Shown here piece by piece: positions 7,934 through 17,217 of a stretch of DNA of 64,000 bases. The DNA comes from Candidatus Rokuibacteriota bacterium (GTDB lineage: Bacteria > Methylomirabilota > Methylomirabilia > Rokubacteriales > CSP1-6). Made by a program: the position numbers and the translations under genes. The stretch spans positions 1-64,000 of the forward strand of contig QHSQ01000115.1 of assembly GCA_003221615.1 (NCBI GenBank). Reading direction: 5' to 3'. Position 1 is the stretch's first letter. Each line of letters opens with the position of its first letter. The notes beneath the pieces were generated by a model that worked only from the letters and a program-made list of their open reading frames with translations, searched no databases and had not been told where the DNA came from.

Positions 7934-9670
7934 ATGCGAGTTCCTCGTATCTCCGACAGCGAGATGGAGCTCCTGGCCACGCGTCTCGGCGCCCTCGGCG
8001 TCGGGCGGCGCGACTTCCTGAGGGTCGCCGCGGGCCTGGCGGCGATGGGCGCCGCGGGCTTCAACGCCCGGCCGGTCTCGGCGGCGCCGAAGCTGGCGCC
8101 GGGGGAGAAGCTCGCGAAGGAGCAACATCTGCGGTTCGGCGGCGGTAGCTGGTACGAGCAGGACCCCTCGAGCCACGACTACAACAAGGACCTCTACTGC
8201 CAGGGCACGCCGCAGCTCTGGGCCGGGCTCATGAAGTTCAACGTCAACTTCGAGGCGGTGCCCTACGTCGCAGAGAAGGTCACGCCCAACAAGGACGGCT
8301 CGGTCTGGACGTTCGCGATTCGCAAGGACTCGAAGTGGTCCGACGGCTCGCCGTGTTCCGCTCGTGACTTCGAATATTCATGGAAGCGCCAGCTCGACCC
8401 GGCCAGCGCGGCGCCGTACGCGTCGTTCCTGTACGACATCAAGAACGGTGAGGCGTTCAACAAGAAGCAGGTCACTGACGCGAGTCAGGTCGGTGTCCGC
8501 GCGAAGGACGACTGGACGCTCGAGGTGACCCTCGAAGGCCCGCGCGGCTACTTCCCGGTGCTGTCGGCCTATCTGGCCGCGCTGCCTGGCCATCGTGGCT
8601 CGATTGAGAAATACGGTGACAAGTGGACGGAGGCCGCGAACATCGTCTGCAACGGGCCCTTCGTGCTGGACGCATGGGAACACAACAAAGCCATCGTCCT
8701 GAAGAAGAACAAGCACTTTTTCGGCGCCAAGGACATCACGCTGGAGAAGGTGACGATCCCGATCATCCCGATCGCCTCCGGCGTGCTGCCGTACGAGAAC
8801 AATGAGATCGACCTCACGCGTCTACAGACCGCCGACCTGAAGCGGTTTCAGGCTGACCCGAAGACCGCGAAGGAAGTCTTCCGGTTCCCGTATCCGGGCA
8901 CCTGGTATCTCCTGCCTCAGGTCACCAAGCCGCCCTTTGACAACCTAAAAGTGCGCAAGGCGGTCGCGCACGCGATCGATCGCGAGAACATCGTCAAGGT
9001 CAGCCAGGGGTTTGCGATCCCGGCCCACGCGATGATCCCGCCGGGCTTCCCGGGGGCACTCGACGACAAGAAGACGCGCGACCTGCAGCGCTTCGATCCG
9101 AAGCTCGCGATGTCGATGCTCAAAGGCACGCCGTTCGAGGGCGGAAAGAACTGGCCGAAGATCACGCTCTCGCTGCGCGACGAGGCGTTGGGCTCGAAGC
9201 CCCTCGCCGAGGCAGTCCAGTCGGTTCTACTTGAGAATCTGAACATGAAGACCGAGCTCGAGGTCCTCGAGCAGCGCGTCTTCCGCGAGCGGCTCTGGAA
9301 GCAGGACCTCCAGTTCGTCTGGATCCGCTGGTTCATGGACTACCCGGACCCGCACAACGAATACTTCGACACCTTCTACGGCAAGAAGACGACCGGCAAG
9401 CGCCAGGCGTGGTCCAACGAGGCCTTCGACAAGGAGCTCGAGGCGGGCCGTGACACCAGTGATCCCAAGAAGCGCCTGGCGGCCTATGCGAAGGCCGAGG
9501 AAATCATGCAGAACGACGTCGGCTACGTGCCGGTCGCGTGGGTCGTACGGTACGCGACCGCGAAGCCGACCGTGCGTGGACTCGAGAAGAACCGACAGAG
9601 CGAGATCGTCGTCGACGGCAACATCTACGTCGACATGCTCACGCACATCTACATGGTGGACAAAGCCTGA
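7934..9670 (+). CDS. Periplasmic peptide-binding protein (SBP family 5) with Tat-like signal
   Basis: A 578-aa extracellular solute-binding protein of family 5 (OppA/DppA type). The N-terminus contains a twin-arginine motif GRRDFLRVAAGLA at about residues 25-37 and a cleavage-like VSAAP near 50, suggesting export by Tat. The mature part has the family patterns SKWSDGSPCSARDFEYSW and VRKAVAHAIDRENIV. RBS AAGGAG lies 8 nt before ATG. It delivers ligand to the two upstream permeases; ligand unknown. Confidence 0.92.
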   Translation: MRVPRISDSEMELLATRLGALGVGRRDFLRVAAGLAAMGAAGFNARPVSAAPKLAPGEKLAKEQHLRFGGGSWYEQDPSSHDYNKDLYCQGTPQLWAGLMKFNVNFEAVPYVAEKVTPNKDGSVWTFAIRKDSKWSDGSPCSARDFEYSWKRQLDPASAAPYASFLYDIKNGEAFNKKQVTDASQVGVRAKDDWTLEVTLEGPRGYFPVLSAYLAALPGHRGSIEKYGDKWTEAANIVCNGPFVLDAWEHNKAIVLKKNKHFFGAKDITLEKVTIPIIPIASGVLPYENNEIDLTRLQTADLKRFQADPKTAKEVFRFPYPGTWYLLPQVTKPPFDNLKVRKAVAHAIDRENIVKVSQGFAIPAHAMIPPGFPGALDDKKTRDLQRFDPKLAMSMLKGTPFEGGKNWPKITLSLRDEALGSKPLAEAVQSVLLENLNMKTELEVLEQRVFRERLWKQDLQFVWIRWFMDYPDPHNEYFDTFYGKKTTGKRQAWSNEAFDKELEAGRDTSDPKKRLAAYAKAEEIMQNDVGYVPVAWVVRYATAKPTVRGLEKNRQSEIVVDGNIYVDMLTHIYMVDKA

Positions 9671-9678
9671 AGACAACG

Positions 9679-9704
9679 GCGCGCCGGGGGCGACCCCGGC
9701 GCGC
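9679..9704. terminator. GC-rich hairpin after the peptide transporter operon
   Basis: An 11-bp perfect stem (GCGCGCCGGGG / CCCCGGCGCGC) with a GCGA loop, 8 bases after the binding-protein stop and between convergent genes. No U-run follows, so it may be a weak or Rho-assisted bidirectional terminator. Confidence 0.6.
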
Positions 9705-9725
9705 TCCTGTCGCGAGAGGCGTGGG

Positions 9726-10577
9726 CTAGAATCTCATCGCCCGGAGGCGGGCGATCCGCTCCTCGAGGGGCGGGTGAGTCGAGAAAAGACGCATCAAGGT
9801 CTGACCGCTCAGCGGATTCACGATGAAGAGATGGGCGGTCGCGGGCGTCGCGTCAGCCATCGGCACGGCCTGGTTCGCCATCTGGAGCTTTTCGAGGGCC
9901 TTCATCAAGCCCCACGGGCGCCCGGCGACTTTCGCGCCGGTCGCGTCGGCCTGAAACTCGCGTGCGCGCGAGACCGCCATCTGCACGAGCATGGCGGCGA
10001 TCGGTGCGAGGATCGCCAGCAGGATCATCGCGATCGGGTTCGATCCACCCTCCTCGTCGTCCCGGCTGCGCCCGCCGAACATCGCGGCCCACTGGGCCAT
10101 GTGCGCCAGGTAGGTGATGGCGCCGGCGAGCGTCGCGGCGACGGTCGAGATCAGTACGTCGCGGTTCTTCACGTGCGAAAGCTCGTGGGCGAGGACACCC
10201 TCGAGCTCCTCCTCGTCGAGGATCCGCATGATCCCTTCGGTGACGGCGACGACGGCGTGCTCCGGGTTGCGCCCCGTGGCGAACGCGTTCGGCGTCTCAC
10301 TCGGAATCATGTAGACGCGGGGCATCGGGATCCCGGCGCGCGTGGCCAGACGGTGCACGATCGCGTAGAGCCGGGGCGCCGACGCCTCCTCGATCGGCTG
10401 AGCTCCGTAAGCGGCGAGCACCATCTTGTCCGAGAACCAATAGCTGACGAAGTTCATTGCGACGGCGACAAAAAAGGCAATCAGCATGCCTTGACGGCCG
10501 CCGATCGCGCCACCGATTAAAACGAGCATCACTGTCAGGACGGCCAACAGTAGCCCGGTCTTGAACACGTTTGACAT
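9726..10577 (-). CDS. htpX: HtpX-family membrane zinc metalloprotease
   Basis: A 283-aa M48B protease. Two N-terminal TM helices (residues 6-26 and 31-47), the zinc site HELSH at residues 131-135, two further hydrophobic segments (about 147-190), and the downstream glutamate ligand in [10 protein letters not shown]. HtpX degrades misfolded inner-membrane proteins from the cytosolic side. Transcribed divergently from the yceD-fab operon; the shared upstream region carries two direct GGTCAAAT repeats. Confidence 0.95.
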   Translation of the reverse strand: MSNVFKTGLLLAVLTVMLVLIGGAIGGRQGMLIAFFVAVAMNFVSYWFSDKMVLAAYGAQPIEEASAPRLYAIVHRLATRAGIPMPRVYMIPSETPNAFATGRNPEHAVVAVTEGIMRILDEEELEGVLAHELSHVKNRDVLISTVAATLAGAITYLAHMAQWAAMFGGRSRDDEEGGSNPIAMILLAILAPIAAMLVQMAVSRAREFQADATGAKVAGRPWGLMKALEKLQMANQAVPMADATPATAHLFIVNPLSGQTLMRLFSTHPPLEERIARLRAMRF

Positions 10578-10606
10578 GATCGAAGCCTAGCAGAGCCCCC
10601 TAGACG

Positions 10607-10635
10607 GGTCAAATTGGGCGCTATTGTGGTCAAAT
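10607..10635. promoter_or_regulatory. Direct repeat GGTCAAAT x2, possible operator
   Basis: GGTCAAAT occurs at 10607-10614 and 10628-10635, a 21-bp period (two helical turns), between divergent htpX and yceD and just upstream of the yceD promoter. The spacing would place two protein subunits on the same DNA face. The regulator is unknown. Confidence 0.4.
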
Positions 10636-10638
10636 GCC

Positions 10639-10668
10639 TTGACTTGCGGGCCAAACGGCCGATATACT
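10639..10668 (+). promoter_or_regulatory. Sigma70-type promoter of the yceD-rpmF-plsX-fab operon
   Basis: TTGACT (10639-10644) and TATACT (10663-10668) with an 18-bp spacer. The inferred start near 10675 leaves about 40 nt of leader before the ATG at 10716 and excludes earlier in-frame starts. Confidence 0.65.
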
Positions 10669-10715
10669 GGCTCGACTTGAGTAAAAACTCGTTTGTTGAC
10701 GAAGATTTAGCTGTC

Positions 10716-11225
10716 ATGATCGTCCGAGTTCCCGACATACCGGCCGAGGGATTGAGCGTCACGGACACGGCTGCCCTGGGGTCGGTCTATCGCGACCCAG
10801 CCTGGCGGCTCCTCGATGTCAACGTGAAGTTTGAGCGTGACGGGTCGGACGTTTTCGTGACCGGTGAGCTCCGGGCGACCGTGTCCCAGGCGTGCGGGCG
10901 GTGCCTCGAGCCCTCGCCCGCGGAGGTGACGGCCACCTTGGACGTGCGTCTGGTACCGCGCCCGGCTACCGCGGACAACATCGAGCTCGCTCCCGACGAC
11001 CTCGACGTGGACTTTTACGACCGAGACGAGATCGACATCGGCGCCCTGATCGAGGCCGAGACGACGCTCGCGTTACCCATGAAGCCGCTGTGCCGCGAAG
11101 GCTGTCTTGGGCTCTGTCGGGTTTGCGGCGGGAACCGAAATGTGGTCCAGTGCGAGTGCCGAGAGCGCCCGCCTGATCCCAGGCTGGCCGCCCTCAAGGA
11201 CCTGGCTTCGCGGCTTTCGCACTAG
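10716..11225 (+). CDS. yceD: YceD/DUF177 family protein (23S rRNA accumulation factor)
   Basis: A 169-aa protein with the DUF177 pattern: a central QACGRCLEP pair of cysteines and a C-terminal zinc-finger-like LCREGCLGLCRVCGGN with a further CEC. YceD proteins almost always precede rpmF, as here (9-bp gap), and are linked to 23S rRNA or L32 handling. I chose ATG 10716 because the promoter lies just upstream; an upstream ATG at 10614 would be untranslated leader. Confidence 0.88.
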   Translation: MIVRVPDIPAEGLSVTDTAALGSVYRDPAWRLLDVNVKFERDGSDVFVTGELRATVSQACGRCLEPSPAEVTATLDVRLVPRPATADNIELAPDDLDVDFYDRDEIDIGALIEAETTLALPMKPLCREGCLGLCRVCGGNRNVVQCECRERPPDPRLAALKDLASRLSH

Positions 11226-11234
11226 GAGAATCCG

Positions 11235-11417
11235 ATGCCTCTTCCGAAACGACGCCATTCGAAGACGCGCGGCCGGAAGCGCCGCACCCACTACAAGCTC
11301 GCAGCACCCACGCGTTCGGTCTGTCCGCAGTGCCGCGAGACCAAGCTGCCGCATCGGGTCTGCCCGCACTGCGGGTACTACAAGGGGCGGGAGATCGTGG
11401 CCGTCGAGGGCACCTAG
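11235..11417 (+). CDS. rpmF: 50S ribosomal protein L32
   Basis: A 60-aa basic protein beginning [17 protein letters not shown], with four cysteines in [20 protein letters not shown], i.e. the zinc-binding (C+) form of L32. Good RBS AGGAG 8 nt before the ATG. Classical yceD-rpmF-plsX order couples ribosome supply to lipid synthesis. Confidence 0.97.
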   Translation: MPLPKRRHSKTRGRKRRTHYKLAAPTRSVCPQCRETKLPHRVCPHCGYYKGREIVAVEGT

Positions 11418-11441
11418 CCGGCTCGTCACGCCGCCGACCAC

Positions 11442-12494
11442 ATGCCGATGACCAACGGAGACGGTGCGCCGTCCCGCCTGAAGGTCGCCGTGGACGCGAT
11501 GGGAGGCGATCACGGTCCTCGCGTCGTGGTCGAGGGCGCGGTGGCCGCCGTCCGGGAGTTTGGTGCCGCCGTCATCCTCGTCGGTGACCGCTCGGCGATT
11601 CACCGCGAGGTCGTCCGTCTGGAGGCCGAGAGCCTCGCCCTCGAGATCCGCCACGCCTCGCAGGTCGTCGGCATGGCCGAGAGCCCGTCGCAGGCGCTCC
11701 GGCGCAAGCGCGATTCGTCCCTCCGCGTCGCCGCCGAGCTCGTGAAGGGCGGCACGGCGTCGGCCTTCATCTCGGCCGGCAACACCGGCGCCGCGATGGC
11801 CATCGCGATGTTCGTCATCGGCGTCCTCCCCGGCGTGGATCGGCCGGCGATCGCGGCGGTGCTGCCGAATCTCCGCAAGTTCACGATCCTGCTCGACGCC
11901 GGCGCGAACGTGGATCCCAAGGCCGAGCATCTCCTGCAGTTCGCCGTGATGGGGCACGTCTACGCGCGCGACATCCTCGGACTCGATAGCCCGCGGGTCG
12001 GGCTCCTGTCGGTCGGCGAGGAAGAGGGCAAGGGCAACGAGCTAACGAAGGAGACGTACGAGCAGCTGCGCGAGTCGTCGCTGAACTTCGTGGGCAACGT
12101 GGAAGGACGCGACATCTACAACGGCCGGTGTGACGTCGTCGTCACCGACGGCTTCACCGGGAACGTCGCCCTGAAGATCTCCGAGAGCCTGGCCGAGATG
12201 ATCGGCGCCATGATCAAGGAAGAGCTCATGCGCGACGCTCGCTCGAAGATCGGGGCGAAGCTGGCGATGCCGGCCTTCGAGCGCTTCCGGCGCCGCATCG
12301 ACTACACCGAGATGGGCGGTGCGCCGCTGCTCGGCATTGACGGGGCCGCCATCATCTGTCACGGTGCATCCCCGGTGAAGGCGATCAAGAACGCGGTGCG
12401 CGTGGCGCAAGAATGGGCGAGCGCCGGGCTCAACGAGCACATCAAATCCGCGCTGGAGGCTGAGGAGGCGCGTCGAGAAGGGGGACGTGAATGA
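11442..12494 (+). CDS. plsX: Phosphate acyltransferase PlsX
   Basis: A 350-aa enzyme converting acyl-ACP to acyl-phosphate for phospholipid synthesis. Signature stretches: VAVDAMGGDHGP at the N-terminus, ISAGNTGAAMA, LLDAGANVDPK, VTDGFTGNVALK and the C-terminal GAPLLGIDG. Start ATG 11442 or ATG 11448, neither with a strong RBS. The stop overlaps the fabH ATG by 4 nt. Cytosolic, peripheral. Confidence 0.97.
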   Translation: MPMTNGDGAPSRLKVAVDAMGGDHGPRVVVEGAVAAVREFGAAVILVGDRSAIHREVVRLEAESLALEIRHASQVVGMAESPSQALRRKRDSSLRVAAELVKGGTASAFISAGNTGAAMAIAMFVIGVLPGVDRPAIAAVLPNLRKFTILLDAGANVDPKAEHLLQFAVMGHVYARDILGLDSPRVGLLSVGEEEGKGNELTKETYEQLRESSLNFVGNVEGRDIYNGRCDVVVTDGFTGNVALKISESLAEMIGAMIKEELMRDARSKIGAKLAMPAFERFRRRIDYTEMGGAPLLGIDGAAIICHGASPVKAIKNAVRVAQEWASAGLNEHIKSALEAEEARREGGRE

Positions 12495-13471
12495 CGCGAG
12501 CGAGGATTACCGGGGTCGGCGCGTTCCTCCCCAAGCGCGTTCTGACCAACGCCGATCTCGAGAAGATGGTCGAGACGAACGACGAGTGGATCGTGCAGCG
12601 GACCGGCATTCGCGAGCGGCGTATCGTCGACGAGAACGAGGCGACGTCCGATCTGGCCGTGCGGGCCGCGCAGCAGGCGCTCGAGCGAGCGAACCTGCTG
12701 CCGGAGGACGTCGAGTTCATCGCGGTCGGGACGACGTCGCCGGACATGATCTTCCCGACGGTCGGCAACATCGTCCAGCACCGGCTCGGCTGCCGGCGTG
12801 CCGGCTCGGTCGACATGCTGGCCGCCTGCGCGGGCTCCGTCTACAGCCTGTCGATTGGCTCGCAGTTCATCCAGACCGGGAAGTATCGCCGCGTGCTGTG
12901 CATCGGCGCCGAGACGCTCTCGCGCATCACCGATTTCACCGATCGCGGGACGTGCGTGCTCCTCGCCGACGCCGCGGGGGCCGCGGTGCTCGAGCCGTCC
13001 GACGACGACCGCGGGATCATCGACTTCGACCTCTACTCCGACGGCCAGTACTGGGATCTGCTCTACATGCCGGGCGGCGGCTCGCGCAATCCCGCGACCA
13101 GGGAGACGGTCGACGCGCGGATGCACTACGCCAAGATGAAGGGCAACGAGGTCTTCAAGGTGGCCGTCCGCCTGTTCGTCGACTGCGCCGAGCGCATCCT
13201 GGCGCGTAACGGGTTCACCGCCGCCGACGTGAACCTGTTCATCCCACACCAGGCCAATCTCAGGATCATCGAGGCCGCGGCCAAGCGGGTCGATCTGCCG
13301 ATGGAGCGCGTGTTCGTCAACGTCGACCGCTACGGCAACACCGGGGCCGCGTCGGTCTACGTGGCGCTTGAAGAGGCCATCGCCGCGGGCCGGTTGAAGC
13401 GCGGCGATCTGGTCCTCATCGTCGCGCTCGGCGGCGGCTTCGCCTGGGGCGCCGCCTTGATGCGCTGGTGA
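12491..13471 (+). CDS. fabH: 3-oxoacyl-ACP synthase III (FabH)
   Basis: A 326-aa thiolase-fold enzyme that condenses an acyl-CoA primer with malonyl-ACP. Catalytic Cys113 lies in LAACAGSVYSL, the histidine in FIPHQANLRII and the asparagine in YGNTGAASV. The Cys context is A-C-A-G-S rather than the more common A-C-A-G-F. Start overlaps plsX (ATGA). The next gene, fabD, is separated by 97 bp occupied largely by the dispersed repeat. Confidence 0.96.
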   Translation: MTRARITGVGAFLPKRVLTNADLEKMVETNDEWIVQRTGIRERRIVDENEATSDLAVRAAQQALERANLLPEDVEFIAVGTTSPDMIFPTVGNIVQHRLGCRRAGSVDMLAACAGSVYSLSIGSQFIQTGKYRRVLCIGAETLSRITDFTDRGTCVLLADAAGAAVLEPSDDDRGIIDFDLYSDGQYWDLLYMPGGGSRNPATRETVDARMHYAKMKGNEVFKVAVRLFVDCAERILARNGFTAADVNLFIPHQANLRIIEAAAKRVDLPMERVFVNVDRYGNTGAASVYVALEEAIAAGRLKRGDLVLIVALGGGFAWGAALMRW

Positions 13472-13487
13472 GAGGGATCAAGCACAG

Positions 13488-13568
13488 CGTGAGATCGGGC
13501 GTATCGGAGCCACGAGCTTCTGTCTCAGGCCACCCGCGGTCCAAGCCGACCTCGAGGCACCCGCTCCA
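13488..13568 (+). repeat. Dispersed intergenic repeat, copy B (between fabH and fabD)
   Basis: Second copy of the element described before ccmE, same orientation relative to the downstream gene and again ending directly at its ATG (CGCTCCA then ATG). Contains CTCAGGCCACCCGCGGTC, CCTCGAGG and ATCGGGCGTATCGGAGC. It supplies the whole ribosome-binding region of fabD yet has no clear Shine-Dalgarno. Confidence 0.75.
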
Positions 13569-14504
13569 ATGACCATCGCGTTTCTCTTTCCCGGCCAGGG
13601 CTCTCAGGCGGTCGGCATGGGCAAGGGCTTCTACGAGAGCTCGACTGGCGCCAAGGCGATCTTCGAGGAAGCCAACGAGGCGCTCGGCTTCGACCTCGCC
13701 CGGCTGGTGTTCGAGGGGCCCGAGACCGAGCTGGCGCTGACGGCCAACACCCAGCCCGCGGTCCTGACCGCCTCGGTGGCGGCGGCCACCGCGTGCGCCG
13801 AGCGCGGTCTCAAGCCCACGCTGGCCGCCGGCCACAGCCTCGGCGAGTACACCGCGCTGGTCGTCGCCGGCGCGCTCCGCTTCGCCGACGCGGTCCGCAT
13901 CGTGCGCAAGCGCGGCGAGTTCATGCAAGAAGCGGTGCCCGTCGGCACCGGCGCGATGGCGGCCATCATGGGCATCGAGCTTCCCGCCGTCGAGCAGGTG
14001 TGCGCCGACGCGGCGCAGGGCGAGGTGGTCGAGATCGCGAACGTGAACTCGGCGCTCCAGATCGTCATTGCCGGCCACCGCACGGCCGTGGAGCGCGCCG
14101 TCGCGCTCGCCACCGAGCGGGGCGGGAAGATGAGCGTGATGCTCCCGGTGAGCGCGCCGTTCCATTGCTCGTTGATGGGGCCGGCCGGCGCCCGGCTCGT
14201 GCCCGAGCTCGAGGCGGCTCCGGTGACCGATCCGAGGGTGCCGGTCGTTCGAAACGTCGACGCCGGAGTGACTCGCAGGGCCGAAGAGGTCCGGCCATTC
14301 CTCCTGCGCCAGGTCGCCAGCCCCGTGCGGTGGACGGAGTGCATTCAGCGTCTGGCTTCGGAAGGCGCGACCGCGTTCGTCGAGGTGGGACCGGGGCGTG
14401 TGCTCTCGGGGCTGCTCCGGCGCATCGTCAACGGCGCGCGCGGGCAGTCGATCGAGGATCCGGCCGGTCTCGAGAAGGCGCTCGCGGCCGCCAAGACCCC
14501 ATGA
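13569..14504 (+). CDS. fabD: Malonyl-CoA:ACP transacylase (FabD)
   Basis: A 311-aa acyltransferase moving malonyl from CoA to ACP. N-terminal FLFPGQGSQ, nucleophile Ser90 in GHSLGEY, the arginine in VRKRGEFMQ and the histidine in PFHCSLM are all present. Length is standard. The stop overlaps the fabG start by 4 nt. Confidence 0.97.
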   Translation: MTIAFLFPGQGSQAVGMGKGFYESSTGAKAIFEEANEALGFDLARLVFEGPETELALTANTQPAVLTASVAAATACAERGLKPTLAAGHSLGEYTALVVAGALRFADAVRIVRKRGEFMQEAVPVGTGAMAAIMGIELPAVEQVCADAAQGEVVEIANVNSALQIVIAGHRTAVERAVALATERGGKMSVMLPVSAPFHCSLMGPAGARLVPELEAAPVTDPRVPVVRNVDAGVTRRAEEVRPFLLRQVASPVRWTECIQRLASEGATAFVEVGPGRVLSGLLRRIVNGARGQSIEDPAGLEKALAAAKTP

Positions 14505-15250
14505 AGGGCCCGCTCGACGGCAAGGTCGCGATCGTCACCGGCGGCAGCCGCGGAATCGGCGCGGAAGTCGGCGGGCGGCTGGCCGAGGACGGCGCGGCCG
14601 TGGTAGTCTCGGGACGCGACGGCGAGCGTTTACAGCGCACCGTTCACGAGTGGGAAGCGCAGGGGCGGGCCGTGCTGGGTGTCGTCGCGGACGCGGCGAA
14701 CCGCGAGGATTGCGAGCGGCTCGTCAGCAGCGCGAAGCAGCATTTTGGACGGATCGACGTCCTCGTCAACAACGCCGGGATGACCCTCGACCAGCTGCTC
14801 GTGCGCATGACCGACGAAGACTGGGATCGCGTCATCGAGGTGAACCTCCGCAGCGCGTTTCTGATGACGCGCGCGGTGAGCAAGGCGCTGGTCAGACAGA
14901 AGAGCGGCGGGCGCGTCATCAACATCACGTCGACGGCCGGCGCGATGGGCAACGCCGGTCAGGTGAACTACTCTGCGGCGAAGGCCGGGCTCATCGGCTT
15001 CACGAAGGCGGCGGCTCGCGAGCTCGCGCACTGGTCGATTCTCGTCAACGCCGTGGCCCCCGGGCTCATCGAGACCGACATGACCGCGAACCTGTCGGCA
15101 ACCGCCCGCGAGGCGCTGCTCGCGCAGGTGCCACTCAAGCGCAGTGGAACGGCCCGCGAAGTGGCCGAGATGGTACGATTCCTCGCCGGAGACGGGGCGA
15201 CCTACGTCACGGGTCAGGTCTTCCACGTCAACGGCGGACTTTACATGTAA
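14501..15250 (+). CDS. fabG: 3-oxoacyl-ACP reductase (FabG)
   Basis: A 249-aa short-chain dehydrogenase: NADPH site TGGSRGIG (residues 14-21), NNAG, catalytic Ser in INITST and the YSAAK (Tyr-x-x-x-Lys) pair. C-terminal [14 protein letters not shown] is typical FabG. ATG at 14501 within ATGA of fabD. Second step of chain elongation; position between fabD and acpP confirms the assignment among SDRs. Confidence 0.96.
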   Translation: MKGPLDGKVAIVTGGSRGIGAEVGGRLAEDGAAVVVSGRDGERLQRTVHEWEAQGRAVLGVVADAANREDCERLVSSAKQHFGRIDVLVNNAGMTLDQLLVRMTDEDWDRVIEVNLRSAFLMTRAVSKALVRQKSGGRVINITSTAGAMGNAGQVNYSAAKAGLIGFTKAAARELAHWSILVNAVAPGLIETDMTANLSATAREALLAQVPLKRSGTAREVAEMVRFLAGDGATYVTGQVFHVNGGLYM

Positions 15251-15279
15251 CTCATCCTTTCCGTGGAGGTGACGGGTTC

Positions 15280-15516
15280 ATGGCGAAGTCAGTCGATGAG
15301 AGGGTGAAGGAGATCATCGTCGAGCAGCTCGGGGTGGAGGAGGACGACGTCACTCCGGCGGCGAAGTTCATCGAAGACCTGGGCGCCGATTCCCTCGATA
15401 CGGTCGAGCTCGTGATGGCCCTCGAGGAGCACTTCGACATCCAGATTCCCGACGAGGACGCTGAGAAGATCGTCACCGTCGGCGACGCGGTCCAGTACAT
15501 CAAGGACAACTCGTAG
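15280..15516 (+). CDS. acpP: Acyl carrier protein
   Basis: A 78-aa acidic four-helix protein with the phosphopantetheine attachment site [21 protein letters not shown] precedes the ATG at 15280 by 5 nt. Lies three bases upstream of fabF, as is usual. Confidence 0.98.
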   Translation: MAKSVDERVKEIIVEQLGVEEDDVTPAAKFIEDLGADSLDTVELVMALEEHFDIQIPDEDAEKIVTVGDAVQYIKDNS

Positions 15517-15519
15517 ACG

Positions 15520-16764
15520 GTGAGCACCCGACGGGTCGTCGTCACGGGGCTTGGGGCGCTCTCGCCGGTCGGCAATACCGCGGATGAGTTCTGGTCCTCG
15601 CTCCTGCAGGGCCGGTCGGGCGTGGGGCCGATCACGAAGTTCGATACCGACGGCTACCCGACGCGCATCGCCGGCGAGGTACGGAACTTCGACCCGCTGA
15701 ACTTCGTCGACAAGAAGGACGCGCGCCGGCTCGATCCCTATCTGCAGTATGCGGTGGCGTCTTCCGTCCTGGCCGTCCAGGACGCGATGCTCGACACCGG
15801 CAAGGTCGACGGCTCGCGATTCGGTGTGCTGATCGGTTCGGGTATCGGCGGCATTTCGACCTTGCTGGAGTCGCACCGGAACCTCCTGGAGAAGGGTCCC
15901 GACCGGGTCTCGCCCTTCTTCATCCCGATGATCATCGCGAACATGGCGTCCGGGCTCGTGTCGATCCGCTTCGGCGCCAAGGGGCCGAACTCCTCGGTGG
16001 TCACCGCGTGCGCCACCGGCAACCACGCGATCGGCGACTCCTTCAAGATCATCCAGCGTGGGGACGCCGACGTGATGATCGCCGGAGGGTCGGAGGCCAT
16101 CATCATCCCGCTCACGATCGCGGGCTTCTGCTCGATGAAGGCCATGTCCACGCGCAACGACGAGCCGACGAAGGCCATGCGGCCCTTCGACGCCACCCGT
16201 GACGGCTTCGTGTGCGGCGAGGGGGCGGGCATCGTGATTCTCGAGGCGCTCGAGCACGCGCTCGCACGGGACGCGCGCATTTATGCCGAGATCGTCGGCT
16301 ACGGCATGACCGGCGACGCCCATCACATGACGGCGCCCGATCCTGAGGGCGACGGCGCGATGCGGGCCATGACCTTGGCCCTGCGCGACGCCGGGCTGGA
16401 CGTCTCCGCGGTCGGCTACATCAACGCCCACGGGACCTCGACGCCCTACAACGACAAGTTCGAGACGCTCGCGATCAAGCGGGTCTTCGGTGAGCACGCG
16501 CGGCGCCTGGCCGTGTCCTCGACGAAGTCGATGACGGGGCACCTCCTGGGCGCCGCCGGCGGCGTCGAGGCGATCGCAACCGTGCTGGCCCTCCACCACG
16601 GCGTGTTGCCGCCGACGATCAACTACGAGACGCCCGACCCCGAGTGTGATCTCGACTACGTGCCCAACCAGGCGCGCAAGCAGAACGTCGAGGTGGCGCT
16701 CTCGAACGCGTTCGGCTTCGGCGGCACGAACGCCACGCTGGCCTTCCGCACCTACCTCGGGTAG
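15520..16764 (+). CDS. fabF: 3-oxoacyl-ACP synthase II (FabF)
   Basis: A 414-aa condensing enzyme. Cys164 in [10 protein letters not shown], and two histidines in [11 protein letters not shown] and TGHLLGAAG form the Cys-His-His triad. GTG start 3 nt after the acpP stop. Catalyses elongation of acyl-ACP with malonyl-ACP. Confidence 0.97.
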   Translation: MSTRRVVVTGLGALSPVGNTADEFWSSLLQGRSGVGPITKFDTDGYPTRIAGEVRNFDPLNFVDKKDARRLDPYLQYAVASSVLAVQDAMLDTGKVDGSRFGVLIGSGIGGISTLLESHRNLLEKGPDRVSPFFIPMIIANMASGLVSIRFGAKGPNSSVVTACATGNHAIGDSFKIIQRGDADVMIAGGSEAIIIPLTIAGFCSMKAMSTRNDEPTKAMRPFDATRDGFVCGEGAGIVILEALEHALARDARIYAEIVGYGMTGDAHHMTAPDPEGDGAMRAMTLALRDAGLDVSAVGYINAHGTSTPYNDKFETLAIKRVFGEHARRLAVSSTKSMTGHLLGAAGGVEAIATVLALHHGVLPPTINYETPDPECDLDYVPNQARKQNVEVALSNAFGFGGTNATLAFRTYLG

Positions 16765-17208
16765 GTGGATCCGCTCCGCGTCGCCGAGCTGGAGCGACGA
16801 CTCGGCTACCGGTTCCGTGCTCCGTCCCTCCTCGAAGAGGCGCTGACGCACGCCTCGTTCGCCAACGAGCACCCGCCCGCGGCGGACCACGCGCGGCTCG
16901 CCTTTCTGGGCGACGCCGCGCTCGGGCTCGTCGTCGCCGATCACGTGATCGCCGCTGACCCCGCCGCCGCGGTCGGCGAGCTCACGGCGCGGCGCGCCGA
17001 GCTGGTCACCGGCAGGCACCTGGCGCGCTGGGCCGTGGAGCTCGAGCTGGGAGCGCTGCTGCGCCTGGGCCGCGGTGAGGACCAATCGGGCGGCCGCACG
17101 CGTGACTCGATCCTGGCCTCGGCGCTCGAGGCCGTGCTCGGCGCGATCTATCGCGAAGGCGGCCTCGACGAAGTGCGCCGAGTCCTTGGTCGTCTGGGCG
17201 CGTGGTAG
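16765..17208 (+). CDS. RNase III-domain protein lacking catalytic residues and dsRBD
   Basis: A 147-aa protein directly after fabF, the classical position of rnc. The RNase III fold is recognisable (LEEALTHASFANE; RLAFLGDAALG; ILASALEAVLGAIYREGG). Against the E. coli enzyme the signature NERLEFLGD reads HARLAFLGD, so the acidic residues equivalent to E38 and E41 are Ala43 and Ala46, and the D114 equivalent is Ser119. Asp50 (D45) and Glu122 (E117) remain. The C-terminal double-stranded RNA-binding domain is absent. Probably not a canonical nuclease; it could bind RNA or be a structural homologue. GTG start abuts the fabF stop. Confidence 0.75.
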   Translation: MDPLRVAELERRLGYRFRAPSLLEEALTHASFANEHPPAADHARLAFLGDAALGLVVADHVIAADPAAAVGELTARRAELVTGRHLARWAVELELGALLRLGRGEDQSGGRTRDSILASALEAVLGAIYREGGLDEVRRVLGRLGAW

Positions 17209-17217
17209 CCTGAGTCC

